Assembly (NCBI GenBank): GCA_023101885.1
Contig: JALPQD010000053.1
Location: 7,229,683-7,293,682 of the forward strand
Reading direction: 5' to 3'
Source: Typhlomys cinereus
Taxonomy: Eukaryota > Chordata > Mammalia > Rodentia > Platacanthomyidae
Length of the DNA stretch: 64,000 nucleotides
Below are positions 1-11,480 of the stretch, one piece after another; the stretch's first letter is position 1, and the number at the start of each line of letters is the position of its first letter. The notes below the pieces were generated by a model, which saw only the letters and a list, made by a program, of their open reading frames with translations, searched no databases and was not told the DNA's origin. Both the position numbers and the translations under genes were made by a program.

Positions 1-533
1 CATTTACATTGTGTGAAGGTAAGCAAACAAACAGAATCCTATGCGCCTTTCCCACAATTCCTGGGTATGTGTAGGAATATACGTAGTTTCCCCATGTTTA
101 TGGTTCCAATGACTTCAAAAAGAAGTCAAGCGATGCAAGTGCTTATTGGCATTTGGAGGATGATAAAGTCCTCTCAGGCAAGGACATGGATCTGCTATTA
201 CAGAAACTGGCATGTTTACTTTTCTTCCTATTCAAGAATATGGTGATTTCTCTCTTCATTCATTTTCATTCTTTTAGGTCCTTCAAGAAGTGTAAGGGGT
301 CTTTCAATAGGTTCTATATATTTCTTAAAAATAACATAATTTTATGGGACTATAAATGAGATCATTAACTCTATTAAATTTTACAGCTAAATATTACTGG
401 TTTATTGGAAAGCTACTGCATGTGATTATCAATTTTGAAACGGGTTTACACTAGCTAGACTTCAGCTGATGATAGATTTTCTCAGAGTCTTTTGAATCTT
501 TTCTAGGACCTGTTTTTGTCCAAAAATAAGAAT
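1..533. other. No gene recognised
   Basis: AT-rich sequence. The short ORFs near the start have no recognisable similarity, and I see no identifiable repeat. Confidence 0.5.
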
Positions 534-641
534 AATTTTGTCTCCCTATTTTAAATGTAATTGTTTCAATTAATTTATTTATCTATCAATTTTGTCTCCC
601 TATTTTAAATGTAATTGTTTCAATTAATTTATTTATCTATC
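534..641. repeat. Exact 54-bp tandem duplication
   Basis: Positions 534-587 and 588-641 read identically (the aattttgtctccctatttt... unit, ending in atctatc). The second copy runs into a B3-like SINE fragment. Confidence 0.93.
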
Positions 642-765
642 TCTGGTGGGTGCAGGGGCACATGCACGCTTGTGTCTATGGAGTTTCGGGGACAACTTTC
701 AGTTGGGGCAACAAGCTTGTGTGGCAAGTGCCTTCAGCTGCTGAGTTGTCTTACACGACCTAAGT
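615..765 (-). mobile_element. B3-like SINE relic, reverse orientation
   Basis: An AT-rich tail (atttatttatct), 'ggacaactttcag' and a degenerate '...gctgagttgtcttacacgacc' head follow the order of a reverse-complemented B2/B3-type SINE. The middle is deleted and divergence is high. Confidence 0.5.
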
Positions 766-769
766 GCAT

Positions 770-1270
770 GGACTAGTATTTTCAGAATGATGAGCCATGT
801 GAAGCAATGACATCTATTATACCAATGGCTTACAGATCAGAATTAAGTGCATAAAAATACTCAGGCATAAGAAGAAGAAGGAAAATCAGGAGACAGTAGA
901 ATCCTTTTCAAGAGTTTTCTTGTTTTTTTTTTTAGATTAGAAAGTTTTTAATTATAAAGAAAATACTATTTCCCATGTATTTATCAGTATTATAGTTAAG
1001 GTCTTATCATGAATATTCAAAACCATTTTCACACTTTTTTTTACTATTTTTATCAAGTTTAATTTTGGTGTTTCGTAGCATTATTCTTGCTTGTGCTTTA
1101 GAGTACTTTATGCAGAAATGTGTATGACGCCTAATCCTAATTCACAAAACTCAACTTAAATATCTTATTTTTATGCTTTATTTATTTTGTTAATATAAAT
1201 ATGTCCTTTGGCCTGCATGGCCATACTTGTACTAAAATATTATCTGAAATTTAAATTTTTATTTGTTATG
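770..1270. other. No gene recognised (AT-rich)
   Basis: Long A/T runs and no sizeable ORF. Nothing identified. Confidence 0.5.
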
Positions 1271-1275
1271 TTTAG

Positions 1276-1698
1276 TGTTGCAGTTCACCTGCATGGCTGC
1301 TGATAAATGACCATTAGATGGCTTAAGGGAACAAGGGGTTTATTTTCTTACAACAGTCCGGTTTCAGTTTTCAGTCCAGCTTGACAGGAGAGCACGCACC
1401 AATACCAGGGCCAAGGAAACTGACCACACCATCTCCCATAATGGCTGAGAGATGGACAATCCTTACTTGCCAGACCAGCATGTCTGGCCAAGTGTACAAA
1501 AGGATGCCAACTTTCTCAGTCGCTCTCAGTATTTTATTCCAGGGTCTAGTCCCACTCACCATGGGCTAGACCTTCCCCATCAGCTAGACAATCTCCTGCA
1601 AGTTTGCTCTGGGCTTAACTCAACCATTAATTTTTTATAAATATGCCCAGAGCTCAAACCCTCAACTGTCGAGTTGACACCTGTGCCTAACTATGACA
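1276..1698 (-). mobile_element. MaLR-type solo LTR (window family, about 420 bp), antisense
   Basis: The reverse complement begins tgtcatagttaggcacagg, contains an AATAAA signal and ends ...gcaggtgaactgcaaca, so the ends are TG...CA. It aligns over its whole length with copies at 20522, 25934, 29608, 44499 and 51004. Flanking 5-mers (tttag / tctgg) agree at only 3 of 5 bases, so any target duplication has decayed. The size and end structure fit the ERVL-MaLR class. No internal region or coding capacity is present. Confidence 0.8.
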
Positions 1699-1699
1699 T

Positions 1700-2917
1700 C
1701 TGGCAACTCTACACTCTCTTGCGGTATAAAATTTTGGTAAAAGACATTTCCATAGAAATTCTATTTTTTCTTTCAATTTCTAAAATGTCCACATAGCATT
1801 AACCAAAGCAGTTTCTGAAACATCCTCTCATTTGCCTCATTTGTAATTTTGTGGGATTTTTTTCCATTTTTTTATTGTATTGGGTCAGTTAGGCATTTGT
1901 CCCTTTTGCTGGTTAAATTTAAAGGGATTCTGGGAGCCATTATCTATCTTTCTGTTTTTGCAATTAAGCAAATTAGAAATGTGTGTGCCTATGCACTTCT
2001 TTCTTGTTCGTAGGGCAGATTAATTTTGCCGCTCCCAGGAGGCATGTAGGCTGTTATAAAATTCTGAATTCCCCAGAGTGGTTAATACTGGACTAAAAGG
2101 AGGGGAAAGAGAACTGGGGACTCCGGAATGATCCACAAGGAAGGTTAGTGATTACGGAGTTGGTAGAGAGAATGAGCGCCCAAGGAATCCTAGGAAGGCG
2201 TAATCAGCCAAGCCAGCTAGAGCCAAGGAGACCTGAAGCCTTTCAGTCACTCTCAGCTTTAGCTCATTCGTTCATCAAATGAGAACAATATGATTTGCCT
2301 TAGAGTCTCTAATACTACGTGTGAAATTCCCAACACACAGCAGGTGTTCAAGTACCGTTATTACAACCAGCAGCTCCACAGTGGGAGCGAGAGATTTTTG
2401 CATGCAGCTCTGAGTCCTGCTTGCGGGCACTCACTCTTCTGGGGTCCCAAGGGCTCAGTGGCTTCCCTGTGCCATCCACTCCATACCCCATGCTTGTAGT
2501 CTAAGAGCCTGTGCATCCATGAGGAATCTCCAAACGGGCAAGCCATAGGAGATACATATATACATAATGGATCATTTATATGGGATTTTTGAAGGGAATT
2601 GACTCACACAATTATGAAAGTGAAGTTTCATGACAGCTCATCTGTAAGCTAGAATCCTAGTATGAAAGTTCAAGTGCAAAGACCCCACACCCAGGAAAGT
2701 GAAGAGTGTAATTGTCAAGCTGAAACCATGACCTGAGACTTAAGGGAGCTGCTAGTGTGAATCCCGGTGTACAAATCCTGGAGCTCAGCATGCTGACAAT
2801 CAAAGACCAGAGAAGAGAAGTGTGCCACTGCTTAGGAGAGAAACCTTTCTCTTCTTTTCTCATTCTCTAGCTAATTGGAGAGAATCTCTAGCCCTGGCGC
2901 ACGCACGCGTGCATACA
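1700..2917. other. No gene recognised
   Basis: Mixed-composition unique sequence. Only chance ORFs of 60-70 codons are present, and no repeat was identified with confidence. Confidence 0.5.

Positions 2918-2962
<45 letters not shown>
2918..2962. repeat. (CA)n microsatellite
   Basis: About 20 uninterrupted CA dinucleotides preceded by an imperfect gcacgcacgcgtgcatac purine-pyrimidine alternation. Confidence 0.97.
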
Positions 2963-4740
2963 CTCTTCCCTACTAGTCTAGTCCACTCACGCATTCACAT
3001 TCCAGTCTCTGCCCAGGCACCCTTCTCGCAGACAACCCTCTGGCATGATGCTCTATAGAGTTTCCAGGTATCTCTTCAGCTCTCATCAAGTTGCCACCTG
3101 AAATTCACCGTCTCTCCTGCCACCCTCCACTGTCAGAGATTCCCTTGGCCACCTGCATCTTTCTCTTCTTTGTTTGGGCTCATGTGCACGTGAGCTTCCT
3201 TTTCTCTTTCGGCTCAGTCACTTGAGCATCTCACACCACACTCTGCTTGTGACCAGGCCACGGACCTGCAGGCGCAGGGTACGAGATCTTCACTCTACTC
3301 CTAAGACTATCAACAGCAGCCCACTGGCCTGGCCGGTGACAGCTAATGCTCTTCTAAGCTAATCTGTCCCTTTAGCTTCCAGATTGTTTCTGCCTGCTGA
3401 TCTGAAATCTGACCAGACCTTGGGTATCACTTCAGAGATCACGATCTTGTCCTTTGTAGATCTGAGGAAGAGCATTCAGTAAAACATAGCATCTATCCTA
3501 GGAAATAGCAATATTTGCAAAGGTAATCTTGACCTTGATCTTTTGTAAAGAATTAGACTTTAGGATAATTCCCCAGCTGGTAGATGAGGCAAAAGGTGGC
3601 CATGTCTAATCTCCCCCCAAGCATCCTGGCTTGCAGAAGCTGCTATGTGTGATTCAAGGATTGCTCTTCAGGATTCTAGCATCTTCCTTTCTCATCTTAG
3701 ATGCGTGGTGCATCATTGTTCAATCAACATTTCAGGATGCTCCATGCAGCTTGTTCGGATGCCATTCTCCCAACCGAAGACAGGACAAGACAACGCAGTA
3801 TAGCAACTGAGCCTGGACAGTAGCCATGAACCACTTGCAGCTATTTATTTAACTTAATATTCACAGTGAAGTGACTCCATTCCACTTCCAGGGCTTGATT
3901 AGCACACAAGGATGGTGGCTGCTGCATATTCGGCATAGGCTATAGAATACATCCTTCCCTCCAGAAAGTTCTATTGCACAGAACTTCCCTAGTTCCCATA
4001 CTAAAGTGGAGCCTGGAGCTTTGCACTGCCAGCCTTAGAGGGGAAAGATCAACATGTGATGCTCTTAGGTCCTGCTGTCTAAGAAGCGATAGTAATAGAA
4101 CTGGAAAAGCCCCAAGTATAGACCCAGAAAATAGATCTTTTTCAGTGAGGTCGCTAAACAATAAGACTCTTTCGAAATCCTGAATCAACCTATTTCTAAG
4201 CTCCCTGGACAGGAGCAGAAGAGCAGAGGGAGAAGGGCAGTCCTCTGGACATTTAGGAAATACTTGGATAGCACTGCATGGGTCCAGTGTCCACAGAAGG
4301 GCGAGGTAAGGGGTCCTGGGCCAGGGTGTCTGACGGAAGAAGAGGAGACCTGAGAAGGATGCTCCGCATCCTGCCTCCCATCTCTTTCTAGCGTCTTTTC
4401 TGCAAAGCCCCCATCTCTCTGCCCTGCACTGTGTTGCTTCCATCAGCCTGGGCATCATTGTAACACTATTTTGGAGGCTACCAGGATATCATATGCTTCA
4501 TGCCTACTGGGGGGGGCATCCCCATCTGTGGAGGGAGCATTTCATGGCCGAAGGGTGAGTCTCCATTGAGGAGCTCAACCAAAGTCAGACACTAGAACTG
4601 TGACCTGAAGCTTCGCCAGGTCTCTCTCATTCGATCGGAGATTCTTAGGTGGGAGCCTCAGGCCTGGCTGCCGCTGCACAGCCATTTACAATAACAGCCA
4701 AAGCACTGAACCAACATGGCTGCTCTTGGCTCTGCTGCCT
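2963..4740. other. No gene recognised
   Basis: Unique-looking sequence. It holds a 172-codon minus-strand ORF (3940-4458) with no recognisable domain, no homologue I know and no supporting gene structure; I regard it as chance. Confidence 0.5.
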
Positions 4741-4744
4741 TCCC

Positions 4745-4885
4745 ACAGTGACTCTTCACAGCACTTCTCTCATCTTTATTTTCCAGCAAGGGAACATAGC
4801 ACGGTCAGTCTACATCACTTCCTCGAGGTCATATAGGTAGAGAGGAGGATTTGAGAGCAGGTATTCAGGACATAGAAGCCACAGA
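4745..4885 (+). mobile_element. MIR relic
   Basis: The order 'ctcatctttattttccagcaagggaac ... cctcgaggtcatataggtag ... ggatttgagagcaggt' follows the conserved MIR core (last third). It is an ancient, diverged tRNA-derived SINE. Confidence 0.6.
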
Positions 4886-6235
4886 GCCAAGCACTAAGTT
4901 GGTCACAGCCATGACACCATGTTAAAAATAATAGACAAGTTTGCTGCCCATTTCATTCTTCACATGTTTGTGCACACAGCCTGACTTAGTTACTTGCTAA
5001 CAAACCCCACTGGGGCCAGGCAGCCTTGTGCAGCGAGAACTTGGCAAAGACATGTCACGAAGTATAGGCAAAGTTGTCCTGAGCCATGTGCTCATGGTGA
5101 CCCTGCAGAGATGGGAAAGTGTGGTGGTGTCCAAACCCTCATGCTGTTACAGAGACAGAAAGTGCTCAGGGTCTGGTTACAGGAAATCCATGAAGGCATA
5201 TTTATTTATCTCACAACATCAGTTGCCTGCTCAGGACATGCTAGGCATGCTGCTGGACTTAAGGAGGTACACGTCAGTTTCAGAGGACTAGGCGGTAGGC
5301 AAGCCTTCTTCCAGCCCTGGCGCCCCCGCCTGGGTCTTATTCCTCCGGGACACTCCTGCTTCGTGGTTCTTCCTGAGTACAGCCTTGTCAAACGATGCTC
5401 TCAGATAAAATGAAAAAAATCTCAAAGCAGCAAGGGGGGAATCATCTAGCTAGAAGCTCAGCTGACAATTTCTAAATGAGCGCAAGAGGGGAATATGTCC
5501 CAGGTGGTCACTGTAAGACAGTGTGGCAGGGCTTTTTGGAAGCCAAGTGAGGACACCCAACGCTTAGCACTTCTCTCAAACAAGAACCTGTGCAGCTGAG
5601 CCAGGCATCCCGGCTTTGAGAGCTTCCCTTCAGTTTCTCATCTGCATGCTGCTTCGCTTTGCCAGTCGAGGACGCCCAAGTACATCCTTAAGGGTCTGAC
5701 CCCATGATCCATGGTGGTCCCTAAGAAGCAGGTATGTGGGCTGCAGCTGTGGAGAGGCCGGGACTTCTGATTGCCCAGGGCCCTGGTGCATCTGGGTGGT
5801 GACCACATAGCAGCCCAGCCCTCTCATGGCTCCTCCGTGCCAGCAAGACTGGCTGGTACCCGGCAGTCCTGTGGTGGCTTCTGGCTGCGGGATCAGCAAG
5901 GATGTCCTCTTGTCATGCCGGGCTGCTTCTCAGCCTCTGAGGAGCCCTAAGTGCTCTTCTCGAGCCTCGGATACAAGCAGGCTCACAGTGGGCAGCCCGG
6001 ACATCACGCCTGGCACTCAACAAGCCGCTCACTTTTCTGTTAAAGTCAGCACTCCTTGACAGATTTACAATGTGAGGACAGAAAACAATCCTGTAAACCA
6101 CACGCAGTAATGACATTCATATGAACCGCGTGCCGAATTAAAATGACATTGTTTTAAACTAAATTTTTGGCTGAGCTGAACCCTCATGATTTAGGCAAAA
6201 AAAAAAAAAGTGAGATGAAGTCACCCGCACTAAAG
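4886..6235. other. No gene recognised
   Basis: Moderate-GC unique sequence with overlapping chance ORFs up to 139 codons (4994-5413). No domains were seen. An A-rich run lies at 6197-6209. Confidence 0.5.
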
Positions 6236-6237
6236 TT

Positions 6238-6375
6238 CCAGTGGGTGGGGGGTGTCATGGTGCCCCCATCCCGGCTTCTCAGGAAGCAGAAGCAGGATAG
6301 TAGCAGGCCAGCCTGGACTCCACAGGGACACCCCATTCAAAAGAACAGAGACAACTACAACAAACAGACCAACGA
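6238..6375 (+). mobile_element. B1-like SINE, diverged
   Basis: 'gtgtcatggtgcccccatcccggcttctcaggaagcagaagcagga...gcaggccagcctggactcc' follows the B1 consensus order (A box region, gaggcagaggcagg, ggccagcctgg). An A-rich aacaaacag-like tail follows. Confidence 0.6.
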
Positions 6376-6439
6376 AAGAAAGTTCCAGGTGCCCAGCTGG
6401 AGATAAACTGTTCATCTGATCGATCGAAGCGATAACAGC

Positions 6440-7018
6440 CAAACTTCCCGAACAGGCCTGGTTCAGGTGGCATGGTAAGGAAGGGCCATCTGCCTTGATC
6501 TAGACAATGGAGGTCACTGAGGTAACTCAGTGGGAATAATCCATCATCTTTCTATTGTCCTGGCTCCCTGCTCCCAGCTTACAAGGAAAATAACTTTGGA
6601 ATAATCTCTGTTCCTTTTGGTTTCTTCAACCTTTCGCTGCCTATAAAGCCAACCTCCCGAGTTCAGCTCATTAGAACATTTATTCTTCTGTGTGAAGTAG
6701 AATTAAAGATAAAATGAATTAAATATCCTTCGACTAAAATTGGGGGTAACTGTGACCTTTAGCAACTGAGAAAGTGCATTTGCCTCATACATAACAGCAA
6801 AGGATCATGGTACATAAATACATTTCATTTCACGATGAGTAAGATGATGACTAACACAGAATATTGGACAAAAGACAGAAGCAACAGGATGAAATTATGC
6901 ATAATTGCTAGAGAAAACAGTAATTATTACTAGTTATAAAATATAGGTTCAAAGTTCAGATGATAAGAAGAGTGTTGCATAGCTATAGAGCTTATGATTA
7001 GCATATAATAGGCCATAG
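6440..7018. other. No gene recognised
   Basis: AT-rich unique sequence containing no ORF or repeat that I can identify. Confidence 0.5.
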
Positions 7019-7052
7019 CACACACACACACACACACACATACACACACACA
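7019..7052. repeat. (CA)n microsatellite
   Basis: About 17 CA units with one T interruption. Confidence 0.95.
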
Positions 7053-7079
7053 GGTAATATAATAACACACTGTTCTCTT

Positions 7080-7165
7080 CTTTTTGAAGGCATAGTCTCA
7101 TCTATGTATCCAAGACTGGCCAACCTAGAACTCCCTATGTAATGTAAGCTAGCCTGAAAATATGC
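7080..7165 (-). mobile_element. B1-like fragment, reverse
   Basis: 'ttttgaaggcatagtctcatctatgtatccaagactggcc' resembles the reverse of the B1 3' half (gagacagggtctc...ccaggctggcc). Short and diverged. Confidence 0.4.
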
Positions 7166-7169
7166 AGTC

Positions 7170-7609
7170 TTAATGCTTTAGCCTAAATCATTTGTCAAAT
7201 GATGAATATATGTACACCACAAAGTCAACAGATGGTAAGACAAACATGATCCCACTGAATTTCCTTCCCCATGGAAGGCCTAATACCTTGAACAATTTGC
7301 TGTCTTCCTTGCTTGGTCCCCACTAACACAGATGTTACTGTGAGTAACAAGAGCACCCCAATTTTGCAGAAATTTTGCAACCAAAGATGGCCCCTGAGCT
7401 CCTTGCTAAGTCCATAGCCAACTTTCCATCATTATTGGACCCGATTTGCCCGCCACGTGGGATGGAGACAAGCAGCCCCTTACTCTTTCGCCATCGTGCC
7501 GGTTGCAGTCGCCTTTCCCTGGCTGCTGTGGGGCAGCACTCAGACACAAGCATCTTAAGGAGAAATGGACGATGTTTACTGACTTATGGAATCCCGCAGC
7601 AGAAGGCGC
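7170..7609. other. No gene recognised
   Basis: Unique sequence. The 123-codon ORF at 7375-7746 overlaps the adjacent LTR relic and shows no domain. Confidence 0.45.
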
Positions 7610-7850
7610 GGCTGGGAGGCGGCAGCAGGAGGCTGGGTCAGGTCACCACAGCCATCGTGAGGCAGAGTGAGCAAGAGCAAATTGAGGAGGCAGGGCAGGG
7701 CCCCCAAACCTCACGGGCCTCCCTCTGTGATGTTCTTCCAGCATGACTCCACCTCTCAAAGGTGTTACAACCTCCCCAAACAGTAGCATCAGCCAAGAAT
7801 GCACACACCTGAGCCTGCAGAGGGCAGCTCACGTTCAAACCATGACAATA
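7610..7850 (-). mobile_element. MaLR-type LTR fragment, antisense
   Basis: 'cacgggcctccctctgtgatg...ttccagcatgactccacctctcaaaggtgttacaacc...gttcaaaccatgaca' parallels the stretch at about 24110-24270, so both are diverged members of one antisense LTR group. Confidence 0.55.
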
Positions 7851-7855
7851 CCACA

Positions 7856-7930
7856 GGCTACACAGTGAATTCAAGGCTAGCCTGGGCTACCATACCAAGA
7901 CCTTGTCTCAAAACAAAAACAAATAATAAA
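7856..7930 (+). mobile_element. B1-like 3' fragment
   Basis: 'gaattcaaggctagcctgggctaccat...accttgtctcaaaaca' is the classic B1/Alu-like right end with an A-rich tail. Confidence 0.7.
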
Positions 7931-7974
7931 TTTTAAAAGATGCATATAGGTGTTATTATTTTTTTCATTGTTAC

Positions 7975-8360
7975 AATCAGATATATGAGACTGAGACTGA
8001 GTATTTTAGAAAAAATGGGCGTTTGTTTGGGCTCAATGTTCTGGAGTCTGTGAAGTCTCAAAGCTGCACCCGTGAGGACCTTGTGCTGTTTTGACTCCTG
8101 GCACAGTGGAAGGGCAAACAGAAATAGGCTCCTAAGTAGGAGTGGGCTCCATTTGCAAATATCTCCTCTCACAGGAACTAATCAAGTCCCACGAGAGCAG
8201 GAACATGCTCATTCCAGTGAGAACTAGCCTCGCCCCCATCTGCAGCATGGGCGACCCATACATCCCTAAAAGACTCCATCTGCCAATGCCTCCCAAATGC
8301 CAATCAAGCCAGCGCATGTTGGGAAGGGAGAAACCATGTATTCAGACCCAGTCATATTCT
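7975..8360 (-). mobile_element. MaLR/MLT-like LTR relic, antisense
   Basis: 'gagactgagtattttagaaaaaatg...gtttgggctcaatgttctgga' mirrors the antisense start of MaLR LTRs (agactgggtaatttataaag...ggctcacagttctg). Diverged over about 380 bp. Confidence 0.5.
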
Positions 8361-8579
8361 CATAAACACTATATCCTGAGGAATTAAACTCACACATGGA
8401 CCAAGATTTTCTTCACAAATAAGTTTTCAAAATTATGTGCAATCTAAAATACCAGTGGACACACGTATATGCCACAGAGCATTCGCTTTAACGATGATAC
8501 AATTGCATAAAAGCAAGTTAAGCACTCAGATCCTATCTTCTGCCATTTAATGTAGAAGGGGGAAGGATGTGGTCATTAG

Positions 8580-8994
8580 ACATATATAACTGACAACTGA
8601 AGACAGCTCCGGGCACATCTGTGAAGAGTTAGTAGTTAAGGCAAGTCCTGAAAAAGCCTGCGGGAGATTGTCTGATTGACGCGGGAAGACCCAGCCCACA
8701 GTAGGTGGGGCCATTCTCTAGGAAGGAAGAAATGACCGGGAAAGCTGGTTCAGTGAGTTGGCACTCTTCAGCATACTGGGACAGACTTACACTCCGGCCA
8801 GCGGGGCTTGCCTCTCTCGCAGCAGTCCTGTGGATATGTGTGGCCAGTTCGCTAGGCTCCTGGTGTTGTTAGGAGCTCTTCTGCCAAGCCAGATTAAGGT
8901 CTGTAACCAGAATCATAAGAAAGGATAAAATTCCTTGCTCCTCTGAGCTCTTTGGTTGTGAATCTATAGGCAACACACAGGCGAATTACAACAA
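8580..8994 (+). mobile_element. MaLR-type LTR (window family), sense, diverged
   Basis: It shares collinear blocks with the 420-bp family: 'gggcacatctgtgaagagttagtagttaag', 'gcgggagattgtctgattgac', 'gaagacccagcccacagtaggtggggcc', 'tcctggtgttgt', and a degraded poly(A) signal (gataaaa). Confidence 0.75.
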
Positions 8995-9238
8995 GGTAAT
9001 ACAGAATTGAATATCCTAACAGTGATTTTTAAATTGACTTTTGAAATTAGGACACAAAGTGGAGGGTTTCATTGCAACATTTTCCCACCCACTCTGCCAC
9101 TGGCCCCTGCCCGTCCACCTCTTCCTGCCCAAGAAGCCTGCCTTCCGCTTTCTTCTCACATGTATCCTTTCACCTATTCCTTCTTATTTTTCCCTTGCTT
9201 CTCTTAGTTCCTTTCCTAGTTTCATGACCCACACCCAC

Positions 9239-9252
9239 TTACACACACACAC

Positions 9253-9299
<47 letters not shown>
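9239..9299. repeat. (CA)n microsatellite
   Basis: About 30 CA units with two CG interruptions. Confidence 0.96.
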
Positions 9300-9319
9300 T
9301 TAAAGCCTCTAGGACCCAC

Positions 9320-9740
9320 ATATGAGAGAAAACATATGTTATGCTTGTCTTACTGCATTTGGGTTACTTTGCATAACATAATAATTCCAGCTTCATCCAT
9401 TGTCCTGTAGATATGAGTTCATTTCTCTTTATACTTGAATGAAATCCCATAGACATCCCAGTCTCACATTTTCTTCCTCCAGTCCTCTGCATCTACAGTA
9501 GATAGTTTCCTAGCCATTGTGAATACAAGTCCTTTGTATGTATGCACAGGAGTAGTATAGTTAGTCCTATGGGAGTTCTAATTTTAGACTTTTGAGACAC
9601 CTCCACGCTGATATCCACAGTGACTAATTTATGCTCCTGCAAACAGTGAACAAGGGTCCCCCTTTTCCACATTCTTGCCAGCATTTCTGACCCTTTGCTT
9701 TCTTGATGTTAGATACTGTGATGGGATGGAAGTCCTGAAG
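9320..9740 (-). mobile_element. L1 ORF2 3'-region fragment, antisense
   Basis: 'tccagcttcatccattgtcctgtagatatgagttcatttctctttatacttgaatgaaatccc...' matches the order of L1 ORF2 C-terminal sequence in reverse. Stops interrupt any long reading frame, so this is dead sequence. Confidence 0.75.
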
Positions 9741-10095
9741 CAACTGAGTAATATGTTGAATCTGTACAGAATGACAAGAGAAGAATTAACCTTTTTGGTA
9801 TTGCTAAACCTTCCCAGTATAATACCTTTCTAGGGGAAATACCCACATGTGTGCTCCTGGGCACTCTTAGGCATCCCTGGGCCCCAGAACATCTGCAGTG
9901 CCAGAGTCATGGAGCAGAGAGTCAGCAAGAGCTGGATACAGGCTCTGCAGGGCTCCAGGGTGGTACGCACAGGCACTGTAAGGATGTCCAGCCAATTTCT
10001 ACCTCCTCCTTACTATCTGCAGACACGCGCACTACTTGATCTTCCCCTCTGTACTGGACAGTTAAGCGCTTCTGCCTTCATCACAAACTTTCCAA
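9741..10095. other. No gene recognised
   Basis: Unique sequence with two overlapping chance ORFs (62 and 90 codons). Confidence 0.45.
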
Positions 10096-10099
10096 TAAG

Positions 10100-10558
10100 C
10101 CTTATTGAGAGTACAAACTAGTGTCCCCAAATTCTTAGAACGCTCCCGAAGCAAACGTGCCCTCTTCTCAGAGCTTGCTATAGGTGGGGCCTAACTAGAA
10201 GAAGTAGGTCTTTGGGGAGCGACTCATCCCAGGCCCTTTCTCTCTTCCATCCTCCTTTCTCCCCTCCCTGCTTTCTGTCTGGCACAAGGCAAGATGCAGT
10301 TTGGGTGTGGTTCTTCCTCATGATAAGCTGGAGGCCTGGGGCACTTGGCTTTGTGAAGGATCAACTGGGCTGGGTCACAGGGTGAGTCATTCCAAGCCTG
10401 GGGTGTTAGTGAGACCACCTTGTGCGCACAGCCTCTCTGGCATGTGATCCATTCCCTGTATGCTTCTCTATCTTGTTGTCAAGGGACTCAAAACCCTCAG
10501 CCACCAAAATCATGAGCTAAATAATCTTGAGTTTGCTGCAGCGCAGATGAACCGAAGC
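10100..10558 (+). mobile_element. MaLR/MLT-like LTR, sense
   Basis: 'gtggggcctaactagaagaagtaggtctttggggagcgactcatccc' is a typical MaLR mid-section, followed by a 'catgagctaaataatc' polyadenylation-region block. It resembles 14455-14765, and part of it recurs at 11208-11360. Confidence 0.6.
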
Positions 10559-10560
10559 AG

Positions 10561-11190
10561 GGATTTTTTTGTCTCTTTTTTATTATTTCATTTTTCTAGT
10601 TTTACAAGCATATTGAGTACTTATCCATGTTTCCCTCTATCTCTATCCCCCTCTCCTTCCCATTTCCTTTCCTTCCCTTCATTAATCCATTCCACTCCCT
10701 CCTGCCCTCTATGGACCCCAGGGTTCCCTCTGGCTTGTCTACTCTTGTGGGGGTTCAGACCTCTTGTGGCATACCAAGTAGCTTCTCTTCAGGCCACTCC
10801 ACTGATAGGGGCATTTCCCTTCTCTCATACAGCTCTGATCCCCAAGGTTTCTATTGTGTGTTCTTATCTCTCTTGAGTTCATCAATAGTCTATGGAGACA
10901 TGTTGATATGTCAGTCATTATGCAAGTCTGCTGTGAGTTCCTAGATGTAGAAGCCCTGCCTTGAATGGAATGTCTTGTCCAATAGTGAATCCTCTCATCT
11001 TTAGGTTCTTACAGTCTCACTGCCCCCTCTTCCTGTAGATTCTCAAGCCTTAGGTCAGAGTGATTCTGGGTGAACCTTGCTGAGTCGATGGCACTCTGAA
11101 ACAGTTTTGCTTTTGGATCAATGTAGGACATCTCGTACCCTGAACCTGGTAAGCAGCTAGCCATGTCACTGATTTGGGAAAGGTAGACTC
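10561..11190 (-). mobile_element. L1 3' end, antisense
   Basis: It starts with a T-rich run (an antisense A-tail), then 'tttctagttttacaagcatattgagtacttatcc', the reverse of the L1 3' tail at 22395-22545 (...gtaggaataagtact...tgtaaaactagaaaaataaaat). The remainder reads like an L1 3' UTR/ORF2 end. Confidence 0.65.
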
Positions 11191-11207
11191 TTAGAGCTCA
11201 AAGATTC

Positions 11208-11360
11208 TCTCTTCCATCCTTCTTTCTCCCCTCCCTGCTTTCTGCCTAGCACAAGGTAAAATGCAGTTTCGATTCCTCATGATAAGCTGGAGACCTGGGG
11301 CACCTTGCCTTGTGAAGGATCAATGCTGGTCCCACGGAGTGGGCTGGGTCACTGACATTA
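11208..11360 (+). mobile_element. Second copy of a MaLR-like segment
   Basis: 'tctcttccatccttctttctcccctccctgctttctgcc' and 'cctcatgataagctggagacctggggc' repeat 10241-10390 with scattered differences, 967 bp downstream and beyond the intervening L1 end. Confidence 0.7.
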
Positions 11361-11480
11361 GTCCCTCACGTTACCAGTGAAAAATTAGAGCCTCACATAG
11401 CAGTAAACAAACAAACAAAAAAAGCGTAAACCGAATTGCTGGGTTAAGACTGTGATATCAAAATGCAATGAACTCGCATG

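Noticed and set aside
3940..4458. 172-codon minus-strand ORF
   Set aside because: Longest ORF in non-repetitive DNA, but no recognisable domain, no exon/intron or promoter context, and no family I know; plausible by chance in a 64-kb six-frame scan.
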